From Prochlorococcus marinus str. MIT 1013 (lineage in GTDB: Bacteria; Cyanobacteriota; Cyanobacteriia; PCC-6307; Cyanobiaceae): a stretch of 64,000 nucleotides of DNA. Position numbers and translations under genes: made by a program. Where the stretch lies: contig NZ_CP114778.1 of the NCBI RefSeq assembly GCF_027359395.1, forward strand, positions 1,922,001 through 1,986,000, in the 5' to 3' direction. The notes beneath the pieces are model-generated. The model searched no databases, was not told the origin of the DNA, and was given only the letters and a program-made list of their open reading frames with translations. The number at the start of each line of letters is the position of its first letter. Position 1 is the stretch's first letter. Of the stretch, positions 53,971 to 63,642 are shown one piece after another.

Positions 53971-54921
53971 ATGATTCAAATTATAAGAAATAATATTGTT
54001 TTAGTAATGATCTCTAAAATCAATATTAAACTTTTGATAACATTAATTTGTTTTGCATTTCTTGGTACTTCAATATATGGAAATCTTGAGTCTTTATCTA
54101 ATCAGACAATTGGTAGGCAACAGATCTTATGGTTATTAGGAGCTGTTTTAATTAGTTTTTTAAGTATAATTATTAACGCATATGCATGGAAACTTCTAAT
54201 AAATAACATTGGTTGTAATACTAATAAGTTGAATATAATAAAAATATTTTTGGCTTCAAATATATATAAATATTTACCTGGAGGGATATGGCATTTTGTA
54301 TCTAGATTTAATACTTTGCGATTGGAATTATCAACTGAAAAATCAATAGAATCTATTTTATTGGAACCATTGTTAATGCTGGTTGCAGGTCTAATTTTTA
54401 TACCTTTTGCGAGTTATAATATATTAATCTTTATATTTTGCTGGTCATCTACTTTATTCTTTTTGCCAGTATTTAGACAATTTTTAATTAAAAAATTGTC
54501 TGCAATGAAGGCAAATTTTTTAATTAAGATTGATCAACCTAAAGATAGAGAATTAGCTAAAAATAATCAGAATATTTCAATAAGGATGTTTTATCCCTAT
54601 AAACCATTATTTGTAGAAATTATATTTGTTTTATCTCGCTTTCTGGGTTTTTTATGTTGTATGAATGCATTTTCTATTGGGTCATTAATTTCTCAGGGTC
54701 AATTAATATCTACCTTTTCTTTAGCATGGATAATTGGCCTTATAGTACCTGCAGCACCAGGGGGTTTAGGTGTCTTTGAATCTGTGATTCTATATAGCCT
54801 TGGTTCCCATTTACCAGAAGCACCTCTCTTGGCTTCATTGCTTTTCTATCGTCTTGTTTCAACAATCTCTGATATCTTAGCAGCTTTAATTTATCCAGTA
54901 AAAAAATTATTTAAAGTTTAA
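53971..54921 (+). CDS. Integral membrane protein of the UPF0104/LPG-synthase TM type
   Basis: A protein of about 316 residues with eight or more hydrophobic segments. GGIWHFVSRF and the APGGLGVFESVIL end piece are typical of UPF0104 / lysylphosphatidylglycerol-synthase transmembrane domains. The start is uncertain among GTG 53944 (overlaps larC), ATG 53971 and ATG 54007. Related proteins are flippases or lipid-modifying enzymes, but only the membrane domain is here, without the cytosolic synthase domain. It is convergent with the ABC permease gene at 54930. Confidence 0.75.
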   Translation: MIQIIRNNIVLVMISKINIKLLITLICFAFLGTSIYGNLESLSNQTIGRQQILWLLGAVLISFLSIIINAYAWKLLINNIGCNTNKLNIIKIFLASNIYKYLPGGIWHFVSRFNTLRLELSTEKSIESILLEPLLMLVAGLIFIPFASYNILIFIFCWSSTLFFLPVFRQFLIKKLSAMKANFLIKIDQPKDRELAKNNQNISIRMFYPYKPLFVEIIFVLSRFLGFLCCMNAFSIGSLISQGQLISTFSLAWIIGLIVPAAPGGLGVFESVILYSLGSHLPEAPLLASLLFYRLVSTISDILAALIYPVKKLFKV

Positions 54922-54929
54922 ATTCTATG

Positions 54930-56564
54930 TTAATTACTTCTGTTATTTAAGCTTGGTATTAAGGCCATAGAGGCTATTAACCCCAGACAAATTATTATCA
55001 ATGAAGGTAAGATAGATTCTGCTACTCTTTCATCTCCTGCATATTGGAATATTCGTACTGAAAGTGTATCAAAATCAAATGGTCTTAATATAAAAGTTAG
55101 TGGTAATTCCTTTATTGTGTCAACAAAAACCAGAAGTGCACCTACCAACATAGGCCCTCTAAGAAGTGGTAGATGTATTTTGAAAAGGACCTCTGACCAG
55201 CTCTTCCCAAGATTTATGGCTGCATTATCTATATTTGGTGAAACCCTCTCAAGGCCAGCATCAAGTGCACCTTTTGAAACAGCTAGGAATCGAATGGTAT
55301 ACCCCCAGATTAGTAAGCTTAATATGTTTATTTGCCAGATACTTCCTTTAAAGGAAAGAAGAGCAAGGGCTAAAACAGATCCAGGAATTGCATAGCCAAT
55401 ACTGGATAAGAAGGTAAATATATTGAGCCATTGATGATTTTGCCATCTCTTGGAAATTGATAAAACCAATGATATAAATATCGTTATTAATGAAACAACT
55501 AAAGCTAAGCCAAAGCTTCTAATAGTTAATCCAATTAAATCTGTATTGAAGCCTTGATTCATCTGATCAATATTTATTATTGCCCAAGTAATTGGAATAC
55601 CCAATGTAAGAATTGGAGGAGTAATGGTTATAACTTGAGCAAAGAATAGATTAATACCTTTTAACTCCCATTTTGGTGAGCCTCCACTACTTATCCCGTC
55701 TGTCCATCGTTTACTTCTTTCTCTTGATTTGCGTTCAATTGCAACTAATAAAAAAACTAAAATCAGAGCAAATAAGGCAAGAGCAATGGCACCTGAAGGC
55801 TCCCCCTCCTCTACCCAACTCTCAAGTATTCCAGCAGAAATACTTGGAATATTTAAAAGTTGAACGGCACCTAATTCATTTATGATTTCCATTGCCATTA
55901 AAGCTAACCCAGCAGTAATTGAGGGAATTGCTATTGGCAGAGAAATTCTAAAAAAACTTTTCCAAGGACCTATCCCAAGAGTTCTGCATGCCTCAATTTG
56001 CTTTCTACCACCTTTCTCAAAACTTTCTGAACTTAGTAGAAATACATATGGATAGGTTGTGAATGCCATTATTACTACACCCCACAACATACCGGTTATT
56101 CTGATGGAATTTATGCTACCGAGGTCAATGAATGTAGCTGCTAAAAGATACGCTGGAGTTGCGAAAGGAATTAGTTGGCAAACCCTAAGAACTTTTCTCC
56201 CTTTGAAATGGCAATTGGCTAAAATCCAACCATTAGCTACTCCTAAAAATCCTCCTAAAGTTAGAGAAAGAATTAATAATAATACTGTTCCTTTTATTTC
56301 ATTAATATTGTTTATCGTCAAATAGATAGACCCTTTTTGAATACCGTATAAACCCTCTCTTACGAGTGTAAATAACGGCCATAAAATAAAAAATGTTAAT
56401 AAAATTACTAAGAACTTTAATATGTGCCGACTATTATTCAATCTGATTAGATGATAGGAAAATTTAATATTTTTCTCTTCTTTGTAGGCTTTTTTAGTGG
56501 GTTTGATGTTCTTCAATTTATTCTTAAAAGTTTGTATTTTATGATTATTTGTCAATACATTCAT
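54930..56564 (-). CDS. Fe3+-type ABC transporter permease (FutB/ThiP-like)
   Basis: A 544-residue protein with two permease halves, each with an EAA-type loop (EACRTLGIGPWKSFFRISLPIAIPSI and DNAAINLGKSWSEVLFKIHLPLLRGP). This fused double permease layout is that of ferric-iron (FutB) and thiamine (ThiP) transporters. In Prochlorococcus the likely substrate is iron, but binding protein and ATPase are not adjacent. Its first 20 nt overlap the cobW-like stop, so the two are co-transcribed. Substrate is inference. Confidence 0.85.
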   Translation of the reverse strand: MNVLTNNHKIQTFKNKLKNIKPTKKAYKEEKNIKFSYHLIRLNNSRHILKFLVILLTFFILWPLFTLVREGLYGIQKGSIYLTINNINEIKGTVLLLILSLTLGGFLGVANGWILANCHFKGRKVLRVCQLIPFATPAYLLAATFIDLGSINSIRITGMLWGVVIMAFTTYPYVFLLSSESFEKGGRKQIEACRTLGIGPWKSFFRISLPIAIPSITAGLALMAMEIINELGAVQLLNIPSISAGILESWVEEGEPSGAIALALFALILVFLLVAIERKSRERSKRWTDGISSGGSPKWELKGINLFFAQVITITPPILTLGIPITWAIINIDQMNQGFNTDLIGLTIRSFGLALVVSLITIFISLVLSISKRWQNHQWLNIFTFLSSIGYAIPGSVLALALLSFKGSIWQINILSLLIWGYTIRFLAVSKGALDAGLERVSPNIDNAAINLGKSWSEVLFKIHLPLLRGPMLVGALLVFVDTIKELPLTFILRPFDFDTLSVRIFQYAGDERVAESILPSLIIICLGLIASMALIPSLNNRSN

Positions 56565-57573
56565 TTAATTGAGAGAGTATTTTCTCTTTATCTAATTCTT
56601 TCCCAATAAAGACAAGTTGATTATTTTTAACTTCTCCCCATTCACTATCTTCAATAGAAATTCTTTTACCAGCAAGGTGAAAGACATGTCTTCTTTCACT
56701 TTCCTTGAACCAAAGGATACCCTTTGCTCTGAAAACATTACTTTTTAATTGATTATCTAAAAAATGTTGGAATTTCCTAAGAGAGAAAGCTTCTTTAGTA
56801 TGAAAAGAAACAGAAAGAAAATCTTCAATTTTATTATCTTCTTCTGAGTGAATATGTTCATGTTCATGTTCATGTTCATTTTTATGTTCATTAGAGTGAT
56901 AATGAGCTGATTCTTTTTGATTTATCAGATCAATTTCAAATAGACCTACGCTTAATAATAAATTAAGAGGAATATTCCCTTTAATACTTTTTAAAACTCT
57001 CACATCATTTTTTATTTCTTTTAACTTTTCTATGGTTTCTTCTATGTTTTTATTAGTAACTAAATCACATTTATTTAGAAGTATTATATCACTATAGATT
57101 ACTTGAGCCCTTCCTATTGAACTTTCTAAGGCAACATCATTAAAATTCTCAGCATCAATTAAAGTTATAATAGAGTCTAATCTTATTTGATCTCTTAACT
57201 CACTTCCAAGTAATGTCATTACGACTGGAAGAGGATCAGCTAATCCTGTAGTTTCAATAATAATATAGTCTAACTTCTTGTTGACAGTAATTAATTTTTC
57301 TATTGCTTCTACTAACTCACCATTTATAGAACAACAAATACATCCATTACTTAGCTCTATCATTTCTTCTTTAGTCTTAATTATTAACTCATTATCAATT
57401 CCTATTTCACCAAATTCGTTAACCAATACAGCTGTCTTTATACCTTTCTGATTAGTAAGGATATGATTTAATAAAGTTGTTTTTCCTGATCCTAAAAATC
57501 CTGATATAATTGTAATAGGAATATTAGTTTTGGAAACTATATTTTCTTTAATATTAGATTCATTTGTGTTCAT
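56545..57573 (-). CDS. CobW/COG0523 GTPase with His-rich metal-binding loop
   Basis: A 342-residue G3E GTPase. The P-loop GFLGSGKT is at residues 25-32, the metal-binding CICC motif at 78-81, and a His/Glu-rich loop (HSNEHKNEHEHEHEHIHSEE) near residues 225-245. COG0523 members are metal chaperones for zinc, cobalt or nitrile hydratase iron. The His-rich loop favours zinc or cobalt handling. The CobW_C domain follows. The stop lies 20 nt inside the ABC permease gene. The pterin dehydratase gene lies 26 nt upstream of its start. Confidence 0.92.
   Translation of the reverse strand: MNTNESNIKENIVSKTNIPITIISGFLGSGKTTLLNHILTNQKGIKTAVLVNEFGEIGIDNELIIKTKEEMIELSNGCICCSINGELVEAIEKLITVNKKLDYIIIETTGLADPLPVVMTLLGSELRDQIRLDSIITLIDAENFNDVALESSIGRAQVIYSDIILLNKCDLVTNKNIEETIEKLKEIKNDVRVLKSIKGNIPLNLLLSVGLFEIDLINQKESAHYHSNEHKNEHEHEHEHIHSEEDNKIEDFLSVSFHTKEAFSLRKFQHFLDNQLKSNVFRAKGILWFKESERRHVFHLAGKRISIEDSEWGEVKNNQLVFIGKELDKEKILSQLNECIDK
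56854..56877 (-). repeat. 6-bp tandem repeat encoding the His-Glu loop
   Basis: Four exact copies of ATGTTC (plus strand), read on the minus strand as GAACAT, encode alternating Glu and His in the metal-binding loop of the CobW protein. The loop length may vary by slippage in units of two residues. Confidence 0.9.
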
Positions 57574-57598
57574 TTTAATGGAAGTAAGTAATGATACA

Positions 57599-57886
57599 TT
57601 AGGTATTGATTAATTTATCAATAGACTCAGCAAGCTTGATGTCGTTAGTAGTAATTCCACCTTTGTCATGAGTAGTTAGATTGATCTTAACTTTATTATA
57701 TGTATTCTGCCAATCAGGATGATGACCCATTTTTTCTGATAAAAGAGCAACCTTACTCATAAAGCCAAAAGCATCAATGAAATTATCAAATTTAAATTCT
57801 CTCTTTATCGTTTTATTATCTATTAACCAAGAAGGATTCTTTTCTATAAAATAATCTAGTTGATGTTGTTCTAATAAGGAAGTCAT
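57599..57886 (-). CDS. phhB: Pterin-4a-carbinolamine dehydratase (PhhB/PCD)
   Basis: A 95-residue protein of standard PCD length. The active-site stretch is [27 protein letters not shown], with the two adjacent histidines, Trp and later His-Asp of the family. PCDs recycle pterin cofactors after aromatic hydroxylation, and some bacterial copies serve molybdopterin or folate-linked roles. No amino-acid hydroxylase is in this window. It lies between yjbQ (19 nt upstream) and the CobW gene (26 nt downstream). Confidence 0.9.
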   Translation of the reverse strand: MTSLLEQHQLDYFIEKNPSWLIDNKTIKREFKFDNFIDAFGFMSKVALLSEKMGHHPDWQNTYNKVKINLTTHDKGGITTNDIKLAESIDKLINT

Positions 57887-57905
57887 GAGTTTTTTATATT
57901 TAATT

Positions 57906-58367
57906 TTAATTTAAATCAAAATCACCAATTGCATGCAATTGTAATGACCTTGATTTATTTGACGTCCTATGTTCCCATATGTAAATTCCTTGCCATAAGC
58001 CTATTTTTAATGCACCATCAGAAACACTGAAGCTTAAATTATTTGAAGTAAGCATTGTTCTTATATGAGCAGGCATATCGTCTAAACCTTCTTGTGAATG
58101 AAGATATTCTATTTTTCCACTACTTCTGTCAATAGGATATAATCCCTTCTCTGGGACAATAGCTTTCATGTATGCTGATAGGTCTTTTAGAACATTAATA
58201 TCCGCATTTTCATTTATAATTAAACTACAGCTTGTATGCTTTAGAAAAATAAGAAGTATTCCTTTTTGAAACTTTTTATATTGGATCCAATCATTAATGT
58301 CTTTTGTAATATCAGTAAAACCTTCACCCCTCGTCTCAAAATTTAAAGTAGATAAAATCTGTTCCAT
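57906..58367 (-). CDS. YjbQ / UPF0047 family protein
   Basis: A 153-residue protein. The YjbQ pattern is [16 protein letters not shown] near residue 45, [15 protein letters not shown], and [13 protein letters not shown]-like text at the end. Some members show weak thiamine phosphate synthase activity, but the physiological role is unsettled. Start ATG 58367. It begins a same-strand run yjbQ-phhB-cobW-permease with gaps of 19 and 26 nt and a 20-nt overlap, an operon. Confidence 0.9.
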   Translation of the reverse strand: MEQILSTLNFETRGEGFTDITKDINDWIQYKKFQKGILLIFLKHTSCSLIINENADINVLKDLSAYMKAIVPEKGLYPIDRSSGKIEYLHSQEGLDDMPAHIRTMLTSNNLSFSVSDGALKIGLWQGIYIWEHRTSNKSRSLQLHAIGDFDLN

Positions 58368-58529
58368 TGCTAATAAACTGTTTGACCTGACTACACTAAA
58401 TACTAACAGGCTTGTTCCTTTTCTATTAAGTTAAACTATTTTGAATCCGATCATATAAAAAAAGATATAATTTTTTTTTTTTTTAAATAATGAATAATTT
58501 AATTAAGAACTTATAATTTAAATTATTTT

Positions 58530-58591
58530 AAATTGATCAAATATGAATCTATTTTCATCAATTTGATATTAGAATTAAACAAATATCAAAT
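58530..58591 (+). promoter_or_regulatory. Two overlapping inverted repeats upstream of the M32 carboxypeptidase
   Basis: Repeat one pairs AAATTGAT (58530-58537) with ATCAATTT (58557-58564). Repeat two pairs ATTTGATATT (58561-58570) with AATATCAAAT (58582-58591), perfect over 10 bp. They share bases 58561-58564, so the two hairpins exclude each other. The second ends 9 nt before the TTG start at 58600. This is the layout of an attenuator or thermosensor, but the AT richness means chance pairing is possible. Confidence 0.4.
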
Positions 58592-58599
58592 GGAATACG

Positions 58600-60129
58600 T
58601 TGTCAAAGTCTGCTTGGCAGCTTTTGGGTGATTACCTAAAAGATACGCAGTTGTTGGGATCTATACAAAGCACTCTCTACTGGGATCAAAATACATCTAT
58701 GCCTATTGCTGGTTCTACTTGGAGAGGTGAGCAATTAAGTCTTTTAGCTAAGCAACTTCATGCAAGACAAAGTTCTGAACAGTTCGAAATTTTAATAAAA
58801 GAAGCAAAATCTGAACTTCAAAATTTAAAAGAGAAAGACGATTTTGGATCAGAACTTATGACAGATAGGTTTAAGAATATTGAGTTGCTTGAGCAAGATT
58901 TCAATAGACAAAAAAGATTGGATCCTAAATTGGTTGTTGAGCTTGCAACAGCAAAGTCTGAAGGTTATATGTGTTGGCAGGAAGCTAGGAAAAATAATGA
59001 CTTCAAAAGTTTTACTCCAGCTCTCAAGAAATTAATTTCACTACGAACAGAACAATCCAATCAGCTCTGTGAACAAAGAAGTTGCTGGGAGACACTTGCT
59101 CAGCCTTTTGAACCGAACTTAACGATTAATCGTGTAAGCGAACTATTTGAACCTTTAAAAAAAAGATTGCCAGAATTGATTCGGAAGGCTGCGACAATAA
59201 CTAATAAAAAGAGTAAAAAATGGGATTTAGCAAATAACGATCAAGAAAAGCTCTGTCAAATACTTTTAAATGATTGGTCTAGGGATCCTTCTAATACAGC
59301 TATAGCTAAGTCCCCTCATCCATTTTCAATAACTTTAGGTCCGGATGATTATCGAATTACGACTCGAATAGTTAAAGGTCAGCCACTTTCTTGCTTATTA
59401 GCTACTGCCCATGAGTGGGGACATTCTCTGTATGAACAAGGCTTGCCTTCTGAAAGTCACCAATGGTTTGCATGGCCATTAGGTCAAGCAACTTCTATGG
59501 CTGTTCATGAGAGTCAATCTCTATTTTGGGAAAATAGAATTGCTAGGAGCTTTTCATTTGCAAAGTCTTTTTGGCATCATTTTGAGAATGCAGGTGCTCC
59601 AATTCATTCTGGAAATGATTTATGGATCAATCTAAATCCATTTACTCCCGGGTTGAATCGAGTAGAGGCTGATGAACTTAGTTATGGCTTGCACATAATG
59701 ATTAGGACTGACTTGGAAATTGATCTTCTAGAGAGAGGGCTTTCTGTAGAAGATCTGCCTAATGAATGGAATAAAAGGTATTTGGACCTTCTAGGTGTTT
59801 CGCCAGAAAATGATACTGAAGGATGTTTGCAAGATGTTCACTGGAGTGAGGGGATGTTTGGTTATTTCCCTTCTTATTTGCTTGGTCATCTTATTAGCGC
59901 TCAGTTAACAAAAACTCTTGAAGAAGATTTAGGAAAAATTGAAAATATTATTGAAGCGAATGAAATCAGTAAAATATTGGGGTGGCTTCGCAAAAATGTT
60001 CATCATCATGGGAGAAGTTTGGATTCAGAGGAACTTGTAAAGAAGGTCTCTGGAGCAACATTATCACCAAATTATTTTCTTGAATACTTAGACAATAAAC
60101 TTGAAAAGCTTTCTCGAATCTCTAATTAA
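58600..60129 (+). CDS. Carboxypeptidase Taq family (peptidase M32)
   Basis: A 509-residue zinc metallopeptidase of standard length. The zinc motif HEWGH is at residues 271-275, and the third ligand region MAVHESQS (E304) follows. The N-terminal YWDQNTSMP and the C-terminal EGMFGYFPSYLLGHL are family marks. It removes C-terminal residues from peptides. The start is TTG 58600, with weak GGA about 8 nt upstream. A pair of inverted repeats precedes it. It is divergent from yjbQ across 232 nt and precedes ppa. Confidence 0.94.
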   Translation: MSKSAWQLLGDYLKDTQLLGSIQSTLYWDQNTSMPIAGSTWRGEQLSLLAKQLHARQSSEQFEILIKEAKSELQNLKEKDDFGSELMTDRFKNIELLEQDFNRQKRLDPKLVVELATAKSEGYMCWQEARKNNDFKSFTPALKKLISLRTEQSNQLCEQRSCWETLAQPFEPNLTINRVSELFEPLKKRLPELIRKAATITNKKSKKWDLANNDQEKLCQILLNDWSRDPSNTAIAKSPHPFSITLGPDDYRITTRIVKGQPLSCLLATAHEWGHSLYEQGLPSESHQWFAWPLGQATSMAVHESQSLFWENRIARSFSFAKSFWHHFENAGAPIHSGNDLWINLNPFTPGLNRVEADELSYGLHIMIRTDLEIDLLERGLSVEDLPNEWNKRYLDLLGVSPENDTEGCLQDVHWSEGMFGYFPSYLLGHLISAQLTKTLEEDLGKIENIIEANEISKILGWLRKNVHHHGRSLDSEELVKKVSGATLSPNYFLEYLDNKLEKLSRISN

Positions 60130-60256
60130 AATATACATTTATTAGGATAAAAACTACGTAAAGCATATTTTTTGTTGAAATTTTTCTAAATTATTTACAA
60201 GAACTTCATTTGCATTTACTGCGTTGATTTACCATGTAAGAACATAAAAAAATACT

Positions 60257-60844
60257 ATGGCTAACCTTGATCAAGCACCTAGCAGAACAATGCCTAATCT
60301 GCTTCATGTCTTACCTGCGTTTGCCAATGAATCTGAACATAGAGTCAACACAATCGTTGAGTTGAATTCAAACACAATAAATAAATACGAGCTTATTACT
60401 GAAACAGGGCATCTAAAGCTTGATCGAGTTGGATATTCGTCCCTCGCCTACCCTTTCGCTTATGGATGTCTTCCACGTACATGGGATGAAGACGGCGATC
60501 CGTTAGATATCGAAATTGTGAATGTTACAGAGCCGTTAGTACCCGGTTCAATTATTGAAGCAAGGATTATAGGAATAATGACCTTTGATGATGGAGGTGA
60601 AGTTGACGACAAAGTTATTGGCGTAATAGCCGATGATAAGAGGATGGATCACATAAAAAGCTTTGAACAATTAGGAAAGCATTGGATTAAGGAAACAACT
60701 TATTATTGGGAGCATTATAAAGATCTTAAAAAACCAGGAACTTGTACTGTAAATGGCTTCTTTGGTGTTGAAAAAGCAGTTGAGATTATCAAATCCTGCG
60801 AGAAGCGTTACTTATCTGAAATAGATCCTAATTTAATTAATTAA
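60257..60844 (+). CDS. ppa: Inorganic pyrophosphatase, family I
   Basis: A 195-residue family I pyrophosphatase. The metal-binding core is WDEDGDPLDIEI, preceded by RVGYSSLAYPFAYGCLPRTW, and the conserved DDKVIGVIADDKRM follows. It pulls biosynthesis forward by hydrolysing PPi. The start at ATG 60257 is supported by the context. The first ~15 residues (ANLDQAPSRTMPNLLHV) are a short extension. It is convergent with hemC. Confidence 0.95.
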   Translation: MANLDQAPSRTMPNLLHVLPAFANESEHRVNTIVELNSNTINKYELITETGHLKLDRVGYSSLAYPFAYGCLPRTWDEDGDPLDIEIVNVTEPLVPGSIIEARIIGIMTFDDGGEVDDKVIGVIADDKRMDHIKSFEQLGKHWIKETTYYWEHYKDLKKPGTCTVNGFFGVEKAVEIIKSCEKRYLSEIDPNLIN

Positions 60845-60858
60845 ACTGTTTGAATGAT

Positions 60859-61806
60859 TTAGGCCCTCGCAGACTTGAAAATCTCTTCTAATATTTCTCC
60901 TGCACCACGGCCTTTTAATTCATTGGCTAAGTCTATTCCTATTTCCTCTGCAGAGCTTACCGATCCTTTTTTTGTATCTCTAATTAATCTTTTACCATCT
61001 AAACTTGCGACCATTCCTTCAAGAATTAATTCATCGTTGTTAATTTCAGTTCTAACGCCTATTGGAACTTGACATCCTCCTTCAAGCTCTCTGAGGAAAG
61101 ACCTTTCTGCTAAACATCTTTTAGATGTTGACTCGTGTTCAAGTGTTTTTAAAATATCTAGTACCTCTTGTTGACCACTTACACATTCAATACCAAGAGC
61201 TCCCTGTCCCACAGCATGGAGTGAAATATCTGTTGGAATCAACTGATGTATTCGATTAGCAAAACCAAGCCTTTGCAATCCAGCAGCAGCCAAGATAAGA
61301 CAGTCATATTCTCCTGAGTCAAGCTTTTCTAATCGTGTAATCACATTTCCTCGTACATCTTTGAAAACAAGATGTGGATAATGGTATCGCAATTGAGCAA
61401 GCCTTCTTAAGGAACTAGTCCCCACTACAGAACCTTCTGGCAGAGTCTCTAGTTTGTGAATTTGATTTTTCTCATTAACGACTAACGCGTCTGAAGGATC
61501 CTCTCTTTCTGTTATGCAGCCAAGAATTAATCCCTCTGGAAGATTAGTAGGTAAATCTTTTAGTGAGTGGACCGCAATTTCGGCATGACCAACAAGCATT
61601 TGAGCTTCAAGTTCTTTAGTGAAAAGACCTTTATCTCCTATTTTTGCTAATGCCACATCAAGTATTTTGTCACCCTGAGTAGCCATTGCTTCGATAGTGA
61701 TAGCAAGATCAGGATGGGCTTTTTGTAGTTCATCTCGTACCCAGTTCGTTTGAACCATGGCCAGCTGGCTTCGGCGAGAGGCGATGCGCAGTTGGTCTAG
61801 TGTCAT
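60859..61806 (-). CDS. hemC: Hydroxymethylbilane synthase (porphobilinogen deaminase)
   Basis: A 315-residue enzyme from ATG 61806. It joins four porphobilinogens into hydroxymethylbilane. The cofactor-binding cysteine is in [11 protein letters not shown]. The N-terminal [16 protein letters not shown] and [11 protein letters not shown] are signatures. A TTG two codons upstream also opens the frame. It is the third gene of the common tetrapyrrole pathway in this window besides hemL. The region upstream carries an inverted repeat. Confidence 0.97.
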   Translation of the reverse strand: MTLDQLRIASRRSQLAMVQTNWVRDELQKAHPDLAITIEAMATQGDKILDVALAKIGDKGLFTKELEAQMLVGHAEIAVHSLKDLPTNLPEGLILGCITEREDPSDALVVNEKNQIHKLETLPEGSVVGTSSLRRLAQLRYHYPHLVFKDVRGNVITRLEKLDSGEYDCLILAAAGLQRLGFANRIHQLIPTDISLHAVGQGALGIECVSGQQEVLDILKTLEHESTSKRCLAERSFLRELEGGCQVPIGVRTEINNDELILEGMVASLDGKRLIRDTKKGSVSSAEEIGIDLANELKGRGAGEILEEIFKSARA

Positions 61807-61840
61807 TAGCAAATATTTTCTATTTCTTTACCTTAAGCAG

Positions 61841-61888
61841 TCAACCTTACCAAATTAAAATTCTTGGAAAATAATTTAATAAGGTTGA
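61841..61888. promoter_or_regulatory. Inverted repeat with nested stem upstream of hemC
   Basis: The arms TCAACCTTA (61841-61849) and TAAGGTTGA (61880-61888) are exact reverse complements with a nested CCAA / TTGG pair inside (61850-61853, 61864-61867). It lies between the rpoD stop and the hemC start. No T-run follows on the minus strand, so a terminator is unlikely. It could be an operator or a leader structure of hemC. Confidence 0.4.
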
Positions 61889-61964
61889 TGTGAAATGAAA
61901 TCTATGATCTAAACAATTATTTGTATTTGTTGCTTGAAAAAATAAAGGTAATGGTTTAATTTTT

Positions 61965-63227
61965 TTAATTTAACTTGATATATTCTTTAAGAACCCCGTT
62001 TCTATTTGGATGACGGAGTTTTCTGAGAGCCTTGGCCTCTATTTGTCTAATCCTCTCTCTAGTTACATCAAAAATCTGTCCAATTTCTTCAAGGGTTTTC
62101 ATCCTTCCATCGTCTAAGCCATAACGAAGTCTTAGAACATCCCTTTCTCTGGGACTTAATGTAGCAAGAACACCCTCCAAATCCTCTCTTAAAAGGGTTT
62201 TTGCTACATCTTGTTCAGGATTTTCTATATCTGCTTCAATAAAGTCACCAAGTCTAGAATCTTCTTCTTTACCAATAGGAGTCTCAAGAGAAATGGGGAG
62301 CTGAGCGCTTTTGGCGATGAATCTGAGTTTCTCAATCGTCATTTCCATGCTTTCGGCGATTTCTTCCTCTGTTGGTTTCCTTCCAAATTCTTGACTTAAC
62401 ACTTTAGTGGTTTTCTTGATCCGTGAAATTGTTTCGTACAAATGTACAGGCAAACGAATTGTTCTGCTTTGATCTGCAATTGCTCTAGTAATAGCCTGCC
62501 TGATCCACCAGGTAGCATAAGTTGAGAATTTATAGCCTTTCTCATGATCAAATTTTTCAGCTGCACGAATGAGACCAAGACTTCCTTCTTGAATAAGATC
62601 TTGAAAAGACAAACCTCTATTCATATATTTCTTGGCTATTGAAACTACTAATCTTAGATTCGATTGCACCATTTTTTCTTTCGCTCGTCTACCAAGCATC
62701 AATCGCCTGCGAAAGCGAGTTAATGGCATCTCTGCAAGAACTGCCCATTCTTTCACTGATGGGAAATGGCCATTCTCACTTTCAAATTGGGCAGCTTCCT
62801 CCTCTAATTGAAGAAGATCAGCTATCTTTCTGGCCAATTCAATTTCTTCGTCTGGCCTGAGAAGTCTTATTCGACCAATTTCTTGTAGATACACTCTGAT
62901 CGAGTCTTCTGTGTAAACACCTTTTGGTCCTATTTTTATACTTGCTAAAGCTTTAGCTGCTGCTTCTTGAGCACTCGATAACACTGAAGCATTATCGTCA
63001 TCATCATCTAATTCGATATCTGCATCAGTTACTTTAGTTGCTTCAGCAATTAATCTATCCGCCTCCAGATCTAAATCAATTTTCAGATCATTTGAAGATT
63101 CTTGAGGAAGAGTTAGGGTTTCTTTAGTCACGTTTACTTTGGCGGCTGTTTTTTTAATTTTTTTGGAATTGTTTTTATTTTCTTGATTAAGAGAAATATT
63201 TTTAGATGTCATTTTTTCCTTTAACAT
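61965..63227 (-). CDS. rpoD: Principal RNA polymerase sigma factor (RpoD/SigA)
   Basis: A 420-residue group 1 sigma70. Region 1.2 ([20 protein letters not shown]), region 2 ([30 protein letters not shown], then [17 protein letters not shown]), region 3 ([15 protein letters not shown]) and region 4 ([15 protein letters not shown], then [28 protein letters not shown]) are all present. The N-terminal ~95 residues are acidic and low-complexity. Two starts compete: ATG 63227, or ATG 63212 with an AAGGA site ahead of it. The promoter-recognising parts are complete, so this is the housekeeping factor. Confidence 0.97.
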   Translation of the reverse strand: MLKEKMTSKNISLNQENKNNSKKIKKTAAKVNVTKETLTLPQESSNDLKIDLDLEADRLIAEATKVTDADIELDDDDDNASVLSSAQEAAAKALASIKIGPKGVYTEDSIRVYLQEIGRIRLLRPDEEIELARKIADLLQLEEEAAQFESENGHFPSVKEWAVLAEMPLTRFRRRLMLGRRAKEKMVQSNLRLVVSIAKKYMNRGLSFQDLIQEGSLGLIRAAEKFDHEKGYKFSTYATWWIRQAITRAIADQSRTIRLPVHLYETISRIKKTTKVLSQEFGRKPTEEEIAESMEMTIEKLRFIAKSAQLPISLETPIGKEEDSRLGDFIEADIENPEQDVAKTLLREDLEGVLATLSPRERDVLRLRYGLDDGRMKTLEEIGQIFDVTRERIRQIEAKALRKLRHPNRNGVLKEYIKLN

Positions 63228-63642
63228 GATTTTCTCGATGGTTTTGTGGTCTTTTGCAGAGCTCAGGTTATTACCCGAAAAAAAAATGGTCGGAATCTCC
63301 TAGAGATGATATTTCAGGAAAAACTATTTAATTTGTAAAATTCAACAAAAACACTCTAATTTGAGAATGTCCTTAATCGTGATAAATCTTGCGAAAAATC
63401 ACATGACATCAATACGGACTTGAAATTATGATGAATGTTTTGTTGAGTAATGGAGATTTGTAAGCAAGGATGTCAGGGGATTTCTCAGACCGGCTTATTT
63501 CAGAATCGGATTTTTCCTGTTCTTGATAAAGCTTCTAGTCTTCCCTCTGGGTGGAATTTTGCAATTTCCACAACAGCTTTAAAGCTGTTCACAATCCAAT
63601 GGTAGAAAAAATTTCTTAAGTCGGCAAGTATTAAAAATGATA
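63228..63642. other. 415-nt interval between rpoD and priA
   Basis: The divergent interval should hold both promoters. It contains a 56-residue frame from ATG 63450 to TAA 63620 that has no ribosome site, a hairpin GTGGAA...TTCCAC at 63551-63571, and directly after it the 18-bp perfect palindrome at 63572-63589. I recognise no RNA family here. The known cyanobacterial RNAs I looked for (6S, SRP, tmRNA, RNase P) do not match. Confidence 0.6.
63572..63589. repeat. 18-bp perfect palindrome upstream of priA
   Basis: The sequence AACAGCTTTAAAGCTGTT is its own reverse complement. It lies 53 nt before the priA start. Dyads of this size are typical of dimeric repressor sites, but no matching regulator can be named. 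Confidence 0.6.
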
